Shown here: in pieces, positions 5,697-12,251 of the stretch
Position numbering within the stretch: the stretch's first letter is position 1
Layout: every line of letters starts with the position of its first letter
Notes under the pieces: model-generated
What the model was told of the DNA's origin: nothing
Seen by the model: only the letters and a program-made list of their open reading frames with translations
The model's database searches: none
Made by a program: the position numbers and the translations under genes
Assembly: GCA_028713675.1 (NCBI GenBank)
Contig: JAQTNV010000077.1
Location: 1 to 13,526 of the forward strand
Origin: a bacterium
Lineage (GTDB): Bacteria > Desulfobacterota > JAPLJL01
DNA length: 13,526 nt
Direction of reading: 5' to 3'

Positions 5697-7694
5697 ATGG
5701 AAGCAAAAGGAAAAGGAAAAGGGATTAACGAAGGTCCGATCGCGGCCAAGGATTTGACCACGGATAAAGTCAAAACCCGGCCCAAGGCCAAGAATCCGGT
5801 CAAAGTGACCGACACCACCTTCCGGGACGGGCATCAGTCCTCGATTGCCACCCGGATGAAAACCGAGGACATGCTCTTTATGGCCGAGGAAATGGCCAAG
5901 TGCAATTTCTCCTACCTGGAGGTCTGGGGCGGGGCCACTTTCGACGTTCCCCACCGCTTCCTGGGAGAGGACCCCTGGGAACGGCCCAAGGTCCTGAAAA
6001 AATATTTTCCCCATACCCCCTTCCAGATGCTCCTCCGGGGTCAGAACCTGGTAGCCTACCGCAACCATCACGATGACCTGGTCGACGCTTTCGTGGAGCA
6101 GGCCGCCGAGGTCGGGATCGACGTCTTCCGGATCTTCGACGCCGTCAACGACGAGCGCAACCACGAGCGCGCAGCCAAGGCGGTCAAAAAATGCGGCAAG
6201 CATTATCAGGGCGCGATCTGCTACTCGCTCACCCAGCCCCGCCTGGGCGGACCGGTTTACAACATCGAATATTTTGTAAAAAAGGCCATGCTTTTCAAAA
6301 ACATGGGGGCCGACTCGATCTGCATCAAGGACCAGGCCGGGCTGCTGTCGCCCTACGACGCCTATGACCTGGTCCAGGCCGTGAAACAGGAGACCAAACT
6401 TCCCCTCGAGCTGCATACCCATTACACCAGCGGCCAGGCTTCCATGACCTACCTGAAGGCCATCGAGGCGGGAGTGGACACCATCTGCACCGCGCTTTCC
6501 CCCTTCGCTCTGCGCTCCTCCCAGCCGGCGATCGAGCCGATCGTGGTATCCCTCTACGGGACCGACCGCGACACCGGGCTCGACATCGAACAGCTGGTAA
6601 AATGCGGAACCATGCTCGAGCAGATCGCCCCGAAATACCGGGATTTCCTGGATAACAGCTCAATGTCGGTGATTGACGCCGCGGTGCTCGTGCACCAGAT
6701 CCCCGGCGGAATGACCTCCAACCTGGTCTCCCAGCTCAAACAGGCCGGCGCCCTCGACCGCTATGAAGAGGTGAAGGCCGAGACCGCCCGCACCCGGGCC
6801 GAGCTCGGTTACCCGCCTCTGGTCACCCCGACGAGCCAGATCGTGGGGGTCCAGGCCGTTCAGAACGTCCTGGCCGGGCGCTATAAAATGGTTTCCAAGG
6901 AAACCAAGGACTACTGCTGGGGACTCTACGGCCGTTCCCCGGTTCCGATGGACCCGGAAGTGCAGAAGATGGTTTTAAAAGGCTACGAAAAGGGCGAAAC
7001 GCCCATCACCTGCCGGGCCGCGGACATGCTCAAGCCCGAGCTCGAGAAAGCCAAGGAAGAATCCAAGGCGGTGGCCAAGAACATCCAGGACGTCCTGCTC
7101 TTCGCGATGTTCCCCACCACCGGGGCCAGGTACCTGAAATTCAAATACGGGATCGACAAGTCCATCCCGGACGACTGGAAGCCGCCCCGGGCTCCCAAGA
7201 CCCTGGATGACGTGAAGAAGGAAGACGCCCTGATCGCCAAGGCCAAGGCCGGGAAACTGGTGGAGAAGTCGGAGAAAAAGGCCCCCGAAAAAGGCCCGGG
7301 CCTCCGCACCTTCAACGTCTTCATCGAAAACGAGTACTACCAGGTCGAGGTGGAAGGCACCGGCGGTTCGGCCGGGATCAGCATCGCCCCGCCGCGGCCT
7401 GCAGCTTCCGCCCCGGCCGCGGCCCCGGCGGCCGCGCCCAAGGTGGAGGCGAAGCCGGCTCCGGCCGCCGACGTCAAGGGCACGCCCCTGCTCTCGCCCA
7501 TGCCGGGGATGATCATCAGCTATCACGTGAAAGTCGGCGACAAGGTCAAGGCCGGGGACGCGATCTGCATCCTTGAGGCAATGAAGATGCAGAACACCCT
7601 TCCCTCCCCCGCAGCGGGAACCGTGGCGGCCGTTAACTACGGGCCGGGCTCGACCGTGCCCAAGGACGCTGTCCTCGCGGTCATCGCTCCCTGA
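5697..7694 (+). CDS. Pyruvate carboxylase subunit B / oxaloacetate decarboxylase alpha-type carboxyltransferase with biotin carrier
   Basis: 665 aa. The carboxyltransferase TIM barrel runs from about 35 to 310 and contains DTTFRDGHQS (39-48), RIFDAVND (145-152), the metal-binding lysine K211 in CIKDQAGLLSP, and H240 and H242 in ELHTHYTSG. The conserved PYC/OADA domain follows (about 320-500; HQIPGGMTSNL at 333-343, TPTSQIVGVQAV at 377-388). An Ala/Pro linker (563-592) leads to a C-terminal biotinyl domain with EAMKM; K630 is the predicted biotin site, 35 residues from the end. There is no ATP-grasp biotin carboxylase part, so that subunit must be encoded elsewhere. The protein moves CO2 between biotin and pyruvate/oxaloacetate. 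PycB (anaplerotic) and OadA (decarboxylase) cannot be told apart here; no membrane beta subunit is adjacent. A lysine-rich extension of about 34 residues precedes the usual start. AAGGAGGAAAG lies directly before the ATG. Confidence 0.93.
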   Translation: MEAKGKGKGINEGPIAAKDLTTDKVKTRPKAKNPVKVTDTTFRDGHQSSIATRMKTEDMLFMAEEMAKCNFSYLEVWGGATFDVPHRFLGEDPWERPKVLKKYFPHTPFQMLLRGQNLVAYRNHHDDLVDAFVEQAAEVGIDVFRIFDAVNDERNHERAAKAVKKCGKHYQGAICYSLTQPRLGGPVYNIEYFVKKAMLFKNMGADSICIKDQAGLLSPYDAYDLVQAVKQETKLPLELHTHYTSGQASMTYLKAIEAGVDTICTALSPFALRSSQPAIEPIVVSLYGTDRDTGLDIEQLVKCGTMLEQIAPKYRDFLDNSSMSVIDAAVLVHQIPGGMTSNLVSQLKQAGALDRYEEVKAETARTRAELGYPPLVTPTSQIVGVQAVQNVLAGRYKMVSKETKDYCWGLYGRSPVPMDPEVQKMVLKGYEKGETPITCRAADMLKPELEKAKEESKAVAKNIQDVLLFAMFPTTGARYLKFKYGIDKSIPDDWKPPRAPKTLDDVKKEDALIAKAKAGKLVEKSEKKAPEKGPGLRTFNVFIENEYYQVEVEGTGGSAGISIAPPRPAASAPAAAPAAAPKVEAKPAPAADVKGTPLLSPMPGMIISYHVKVGDKVKAGDAICILEAMKMQNTLPSPAAGTVAAVNYGPGSTVPKDAVLAVIAP

Positions 7695-7722
7695 TCCGGC
7701 TGACGGAACTCATTAAACTTTT

Positions 7723-7761
7723 CGGGGGTGAGAATCCTGGATTCTCACCCCCGATTTTTTT
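7723..7761 (+). terminator. Rho-independent terminator of the carboxyltransferase operon
   Basis: A perfect 15-base inverted repeat, CGGGGGTGAGAATCC (7723-7737) and its complement (7739-7753), is followed by A and seven T (7755-7761). It begins 28 bases after the stop codon. No T-run is present on the other side, so it should work only in the plus direction. Confidence 0.93.
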
Positions 7762-7763
7762 AA

Positions 7764-7824
7764 CGCAGCCTACCCGTTCGGGTTCTTGTCCTGAGGACCC
7801 TCAGGGTCCGTAGGAAAGGCTGCG
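7764..7824. repeat. Structured intergenic element, predicted three-way junction
   Basis: The outer arms CGCAGCCT (7764-7771) and AGGCTGCG (7817-7824) are exact complements. Inside them are two hairpins: ACCCG-TT-CGGGT (7772-7783) and CCTGAG-GACC-CTCAGG (7790-7805). The second can also refold as GGACCCT/AGGGTCC (7795-7809). The whole is compact, lies directly after a terminator and between convergent genes, and encodes nothing obvious. This is typical of REP-like or small mobile repeats, or of an RNA 3' end on the minus strand. Only one copy is seen in this window. Confidence 0.5.
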
Positions 7825-7873
7825 GCTACCGAATCCTTCATGCCCTACGAATTTTTAGCGAAGTCCGGGGTTG

Positions 7874-7964
7874 CTCTTAGCTCTTAATCTTTCGACTCTT
7901 AGTCTTCCTAACTCTTAGGCTTCCTGGCCTTGTTGCCTTTGAGCTTTGACCTTTGAGCTTTCAC
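7874..7964. repeat. Degenerate array of 7-9 bp repeats spanning the Nudix gene 3' end
   Basis: Reading the plus strand, four clean heptamers CTTTGAG, CTTTGAC, CTTTGAG, CTTTCAC occupy 7937-7964. To their left, 7874-7936 splits into about eight related units such as CTCTTAG, CTCTTAAT, CTTTCGA, CTCTTAGT, CTTCCTAA, CTCTTAGG and CTTCCTGG. The array runs from non-coding sequence through the stop codon (7908-7910) into the coding region of the Nudix gene, where it encodes a lysine-rich tail. Confidence 0.7.
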
Positions 7965-8411
7965 CTGGCTTTTGCTGGTTACCGCCGGCCTTTTCCCGGT
8001 TTTCCGGTAGCGGAAGTAATCCTCCAGAATCCGGCGATGATCGAAGACCATCTCCGCGGGCAGATTCCCCTCGCGAAAAATCCCGAGGGCCCGGGCGTCA
8101 TCCCGGGCCCGGGGCTTCCCGGAGATAACCCGGGCCAGATAGACCGCGGTCACGGTATGATGGCGGGGATCGCGCCCGGGATCGGAATAGGCGTAGAACT
8201 GTTCCAGCAGATTCACCCGGAGCGAGGTTTCCTCCCGGGCTTCCCTCCGGGCGGCCGACTCCAGGGATTCCCCGTAATCTACGAACCCGCCGGGCAGGGC
8301 GTAGCCGTGGGGGGGATTCTTCCTTTCAATCAAAATAATGCCCGCGGAAACCTCGATAATTATGTCAACTGTCAAAAGCGGGTTTCGATAACGTTTTTTT
8401 TCTCCGGACAT
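7908..8411 (-). CDS. Nudix hydrolase, ADP-ribose pyrophosphatase-like
   Basis: 167 aa from the ATG at 8411. The family hydrolyses nucleoside diphosphates linked to another moiety. The Nudix box is at about 42-64 (GFVDYGESLESAARREAREE), followed by TSL where the consensus has xGU, so serine replaces the second conserved glycine; the catalytic REAREE core is intact. The surroundings (PHGYALPGG before it, FYAYSDPGRDPRHHTV after it) are as in ADP-ribose pyrophosphatase-type or YjhB-like members, but substrate cannot be read from sequence. The last ~25 residues are rich in Lys, Ser and Gln and are encoded by a short-repeat array, so they are probably not part of the fold. A GTG at 8471 would add 20 residues, but it has no ribosome site and the extra codons cover an inverted repeat. 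The ATG has AGGG nine bases upstream. The gene stands alone, convergent to one operon and divergent from another. Confidence 0.88.
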   Translation of the reverse strand: MSGEKKRYRNPLLTVDIIIEVSAGIILIERKNPPHGYALPGGFVDYGESLESAARREAREETSLRVNLLEQFYAYSDPGRDPRHHTVTAVYLARVISGKPRARDDARALGIFREGNLPAEMVFDHRRILEDYFRYRKTGKRPAVTSKSQVKAQRSKLKGNKARKPKS

Positions 8412-8430
8412 TTTCTGCGCCCTGGTTATC

Positions 8431-8448
8431 CCGGAATGTTCATTCCGG
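8431..8448. promoter_or_regulatory. Perfect inverted repeat upstream of the Nudix gene
   Basis: CCGGAATG-TT-CATTCCGG, two exact 8-base arms. It lies 20 bases before the preferred Nudix ATG and about 140 bases before the divergent lipoprotein gene. It could be an operator for a dimeric regulator or a hairpin in the Nudix leader. No regulator gene is adjacent. Confidence 0.45.
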
Positions 8449-8464
8449 CCTGATATATCATTTC

Positions 8465-8504
8465 TATTCACCTATTATTATTATAATTGCCGGGATTTCA
8501 ATCC
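8465..8504 (-). promoter_or_regulatory. Possible Nudix promoter
   Basis: On the minus strand TTGAAA, at the right end of this interval, is followed by an AT-rich run of ATT/ATA triplets that offers TAATAA or TAATAG at 15-18 bases spacing. Transcription would then start just upstream of the inverted repeat. The repetitive AT run makes the exact -10 uncertain. Confidence 0.3.
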
Positions 8505-8520
8505 GGTCCGTAATTTCTGC

Positions 8521-8549
8521 TTGACCTTGCCGATGACTGATTATATTCT
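8521..8549 (+). promoter_or_regulatory. Promoter of the lipoprotein/TonB receptor operon
   Basis: TTGACC (8521-8526), 17 bases, TATTCT (8544-8549), with an alternative TATATT two bases earlier. The region is AT-rich relative to the genes and ends 40 bases before the first ATG. A strong GGAGG (8581-8585) precedes that ATG and rules out the in-frame ATG at 8566. Confidence 0.5.
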
Positions 8550-8589
8550 TTAATGATATAAACCCATGACACCCATTCAAGGAGGAGCG

Positions 8590-10311
8590 ATGAAACTTCG
8601 TCTGAAAAATATGGTTTGTGTGCTGCTTCTAATCGTGCCTTTTTCCCTTCTGCTTACCTGCGCCCAACAGACAGACCCGGCCAAGATGAAAATCCAGCAA
8701 TATCTTTCCGATGGCAAAACCGCTCTCGGCCTCGGAAACTACGACGTCGCCATCCAGAATTTCCAGGTGATCCTGGACGAATACGACCCTGAGAACCCCG
8801 AGGCGACCTACGGGGTGGCCATGTCCCAAACGGTGAAACAGCTGGCCGGGATGGGCGATCAGTTTCAATCCATCATTGACATGGTTTTCCAGATGCTCCC
8901 GACTCTGACCACTTCCAAAGTGCCCCAGAAACTCACCCCCCAGGCAACCTCTTCCGGGATCAACGCCATTCTGGAAAGCGTGCTTGACGACACCCTCGTG
9001 GACCAGATCAACGCCATCCTCCCCCTGTGGGAAAAACTCAAGCAGCACCCCGAATTCAGCATGACCATAGACAAGATCCCGGCCCAGATCGGGGTCGCGC
9101 CCTACCTGGTTTACAAAGTTGACCTCGGAGGAGTGCAAGACATCGGAACGGTTTATTTCATTTCCGGGCTGGCCCAGCTCGCCAAAGCGGTATTTTACCT
9201 TTTGTACTCCGTCAACCTCGATCTTACCGCCTCCCTTCCCGGCCTGGTTCAGGAATTTCTTCCCATCCTGCAGGGCACGGAAAGCCTCACGATCGACCGG
9301 GATTTTATCCTCGGCATCCTGGCTTACCTGATTGATTCCTCCCCGAACTTCATGACCCTGGAGCCCAACGCCGGCAAGGAACGGCTTTCCCAAGCCGCCG
9401 ATCTTATGGCCAAGGCCGTCCAGGACCTGCTCAGCAGTCTGGACTCCATCAGCGCGGAAAAAAGCGTTCAGTCAAACCATCTGGTCGGCTACAAGTCCGA
9501 AGGCAGCAAATCCTACCTGGTTTTCAACCTTCATGATGCGGACGGCGCCCCCCTGAGCATTCCCATCGAATTTTCCGCCCAAATCAAGACCAGTCTCACC
9601 AACCTGATCTCGAGCCTGCAATCCTCCGGCGGGGTGCGGGCGAGCTGGGGCCAGGACCTGGCCCCCTTCGTGGGTTTAATCGCGCAAGCCGCGCTCCAAT
9701 CCGGGATGCTGGACCCGGTTATGGCTTTTGCCCTGCCCATGATCCAGCCCTATCTGGGCGCGGACCTGGTCGCGATGGTTAACAATATGATGGGAACGGT
9801 GAAGGATCTGGCCAAAAGCGGGGTGATCTCCGGCGCCATCACCACGATCATCCCGGACGCGATCCAGTTTGATTTAGGCAAGTTCATGCATGATCCCCCC
9901 CAGAAGTATCTCCGCCTCATCCTTCCCGCGGTGACCACGGATTCGAACGGAAAAAAGAAGCTCCTGGTCGAATATGAATGCAACGACCTGGCCGGCAACT
10001 CGTTGTGGTGCCCGTACGCAGAAACCATCACCTCCACCGCCCACTTCATCGGGACCGCTTATGAAATCCCCGACGACGGGGTCAAAAATGCCCTTCCCTA
10101 TTTATCTTCCTCGGATCCTTCCATCGGCGGCTTGATTTATATGAATTTAAGTTCCCTGGACTCAAGTTTTCCCAACGAATGGCATCAGCCCACTTCTTAT
10201 GAATTTAATTATTTCCTGGGCAAGGTCGTCGGCGGTCTCCTGGGCGGCCTGGGCGGCCTCACCTCCTCCCCCGGGGAACCGGCGGTTTTAACGAGGCCCT
10301 CGGGCAATTGA
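8590..10311 (+). CDS. Exported TPR-containing lipoprotein, first of a tandem pair
   Basis: 573 aa, function unknown. Residues 1-24 are a lipoprotein signal peptide (KLRLKN, hydrophobic core, lipobox LLTC) with C24 as the lipidated residue; A25 and Q26 favour outer-membrane sorting rather than inner-membrane retention. Residues about 34-72 look like a TPR (YLSDGKTALGLGNYDVAIQNF). The middle is largely predicted helical, with no catalytic motif I recognise. The C-terminal part holds IIPDAIQFDLGKF (420-432), LLVEYECND (458-466) with C464, C474 and EFNYF (538-542), ending in a Gly/Leu-rich helix. The same landmarks occur in the next gene, so the two are paralogues. It starts at ATG with GGAGGAGCG upstream. 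The next lipoprotein begins 19 bases after its stop. It could be a cell-surface binding protein for the adjacent TonB receptor (inference). Confidence 0.85.
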   Translation: MKLRLKNMVCVLLLIVPFSLLLTCAQQTDPAKMKIQQYLSDGKTALGLGNYDVAIQNFQVILDEYDPENPEATYGVAMSQTVKQLAGMGDQFQSIIDMVFQMLPTLTTSKVPQKLTPQATSSGINAILESVLDDTLVDQINAILPLWEKLKQHPEFSMTIDKIPAQIGVAPYLVYKVDLGGVQDIGTVYFISGLAQLAKAVFYLLYSVNLDLTASLPGLVQEFLPILQGTESLTIDRDFILGILAYLIDSSPNFMTLEPNAGKERLSQAADLMAKAVQDLLSSLDSISAEKSVQSNHLVGYKSEGSKSYLVFNLHDADGAPLSIPIEFSAQIKTSLTNLISSLQSSGGVRASWGQDLAPFVGLIAQAALQSGMLDPVMAFALPMIQPYLGADLVAMVNNMMGTVKDLAKSGVISGAITTIIPDAIQFDLGKFMHDPPQKYLRLILPAVTTDSNGKKKLLVEYECNDLAGNSLWCPYAETITSTAHFIGTAYEIPDDGVKNALPYLSSSDPSIGGLIYMNLSSLDSSFPNEWHQPTSYEFNYFLGKVVGGLLGGLGGLTSSPGEPAVLTRPSGN

Positions 10312-10330
10312 TCCCGGGCAAGGAGAAAAA

Positions 10331-12244
10331 GTGAAAGCCTGTTTTAAAAACGCCGGCGGCATTCTCGGAATCATACTCTCCGCCTTTTCCCTGGTCTTTT
10401 TCCCGTCCTGCGGCGGTGGGGGCGGCACCCCCGGCCCCGTTATCTCCGAACCGGGCCCCTGCGATACCGAAATCACGGAAGGCAAAGGTTTTTTGATGCA
10501 GGGCGGGTATTTCCAGGCCCAGGATCGCTATTTCCAGTGCCTGGAAAAATATCCCGACAATGTCACCGGTTTTTCCACCGCCGTCCGCAATCAGCAGAAA
10601 ATGACCGCGGAATACGGTTTTGTCCTTTCCCAGACCCTCTCCACCGTGGTGCAGCTTTCCACCTCTGTTGAAACCCTGATGAACACCGCGGGAGGGCTGC
10701 TCGGGAGCGCGGGGCTGAACATCACCCAAACAACCTCCCCGAGCCTCAATGCGATCGTCAACGACCTGATTTACGGAATAATGCTGCAGCAGGCCAATTA
10801 CCTCCGGCCTTACCTTGCCGACCTGATCAGCAATTCCCCGGTGGAACCGGTCTTCCAGATTGATGACCCGAACACCGCGGCGGTCGAATCGATTCCCATT
10901 TATCTCGGGAAAAACAACGAAGTTCTCTGGCTCTCCCTGACGGGGAATATGGACCGGGGGGAAATCGAACTGATCGATTCCTTCCTGGCCGTGGTGCAGG
11001 GACTTTCTGAAACCGTGCTCAGCGTCAACTTTGATGTTGACCTCAACGCGGTGATCAACTCGGTGGTCCAGGCCGTCGCGGGGATTATTTCCGGCACGCC
11101 GATCCCGCTCGGCGACAACCTGTTTCTGGGATCGCCTGAGGTGGATTCAAACATAGCCGTTGTTCCGCTGGTCACCTCCATTGCCGCTTTCGCCCTCAAC
11201 AACTCCCCGACTTTTCTGACTCTTAATTATTCCAGCGCGCTTCCGAAGGGCGGCGGGCCTCCCCTGCTCCTGGACGCCGCCGATAAAATCGGGGCGGGTT
11301 GCGACGGGTTCATTGCGGCCTTCGACAAGATCCGGGCCAAGGGCAGCAATGACGGCAACCCCTTCACCATCGTGACCAAGGACGGCAAGGAAATCTTCCG
11401 GCTCACCTTCCTGGATAAGACCGGCGTTCAGAAAGTGGCGGATATCCCCACCCGGGCCGAATTTTTTTCCGCCATTCAGAATGTCAAGAACAGCGTCTCC
11501 GGCACCAGCACTTCCACGGGAGTCAACCCGCGGGTTTCCTGGGCCGCCGATCTGTCCTGGCTGGCCAGCTACGCGGCCATGTTTCTTCTCCAGACCGGAG
11601 GGGTCAGCGCCCTGATGGACATCTCGGTGGCGAAAATCAGCCCTTCCCTCTCTTCCTCGCTGCAAGGCACCATCAATTCGCTCACCGGCGCCGGCACCAG
11701 CGCGATCTCCCCGGACCTGATCCAGGGGGTGGTCCTGTCCGTGATTCCGGACTCCATCCAGCTGGACCTGGGTTACTTTTTTCACAATCCCAAAGACCGC
11801 TATCTCCGCGATGCCATCCCCTACTGGACCGACATGAAAGACGGCCAGGGAAACGGCTACCTGATCCTCGAGTATGAATGTAACATCCCTGCCACTTACA
11901 ACGGCAGCGCCTCTTATCCCCTGGGAGCCACCGCCTATACCTGTCCGGCGGGGTTGATGACCGATGCCGGGCATTTCGCCGGCCTGGACACAAATTACAA
12001 GCCGGACGAAATCGCCAATCTGCCCGGATCCATTCCCCCGGATGAACTCCTGGCCAATATCCCCTACCTCGCCTGGCAGGACCCAACTTTCAACCACATG
12101 CTTTTCCTCAACTTAAGTAATATCGGCTGCTCCACTTGCCCCTCGAGTTTCGAGCAGCCCGGACTCTGGGAATTCAACTACTTCACCATCAAACTCCTGG
12201 GGAGCCTGCTCGGCCTGCTCCAATCCCTGGGTGGGTTAACCTAA
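10331..12244 (+). CDS. Exported TPR-containing lipoprotein, second of a tandem pair
   Basis: 637 aa, function unknown, distant paralogue of the upstream gene. The GTG start has AGGAGAAAAA just before it. The signal peptide ends in FPSC; Phe and Pro are unusual at lipobox positions -3 and -2, but C27 is followed by a GGGGG tether and glycine/proline linker, a typical lipoprotein pattern. A TPR-like segment spans about 44-90 (GYFQAQDRYFQCLEKYPDN) with C44 and C71 possibly bridged. The C-terminal landmarks shared with the first protein are VIPDSIQLDLGYF (471-483), LILEYECN (511-518) with C517, C538 and EFNYF (614-618). It has an extra CSTC at 600-603. The middle is Ser/Thr- and Leu-rich, without a recognised enzyme motif. 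It ends seven bases before the TonB receptor start, so the genes are probably translationally coupled. Confidence 0.85.
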   Translation: MKACFKNAGGILGIILSAFSLVFFPSCGGGGGTPGPVISEPGPCDTEITEGKGFLMQGGYFQAQDRYFQCLEKYPDNVTGFSTAVRNQQKMTAEYGFVLSQTLSTVVQLSTSVETLMNTAGGLLGSAGLNITQTTSPSLNAIVNDLIYGIMLQQANYLRPYLADLISNSPVEPVFQIDDPNTAAVESIPIYLGKNNEVLWLSLTGNMDRGEIELIDSFLAVVQGLSETVLSVNFDVDLNAVINSVVQAVAGIISGTPIPLGDNLFLGSPEVDSNIAVVPLVTSIAAFALNNSPTFLTLNYSSALPKGGGPPLLLDAADKIGAGCDGFIAAFDKIRAKGSNDGNPFTIVTKDGKEIFRLTFLDKTGVQKVADIPTRAEFFSAIQNVKNSVSGTSTSTGVNPRVSWAADLSWLASYAAMFLLQTGGVSALMDISVAKISPSLSSSLQGTINSLTGAGTSAISPDLIQGVVLSVIPDSIQLDLGYFFHNPKDRYLRDAIPYWTDMKDGQGNGYLILEYECNIPATYNGSASYPLGATAYTCPAGLMTDAGHFAGLDTNYKPDEIANLPGSIPPDELLANIPYLAWQDPTFNHMLFLNLSNIGCSTCPSSFEQPGLWEFNYFTIKLLGSLLGLLQSLGGLT

Positions 12245-12251
12245 CCGGTTT

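Noticed and set aside
5430-6422. Long minus-strand open frame (330 codons) opposite the carboxyltransferase gene
   Set aside because: It lies antisense to an unmistakable gene, has composition typical of a GC-rich shadow frame, and shows no known motif or ribosome site.
8412-8471. Longer Nudix start at GTG 8471
   Set aside because: It has no ribosome site, adds 20 residues not typical of the family, and would translate through a perfect inverted repeat and right after a probable -10 region.
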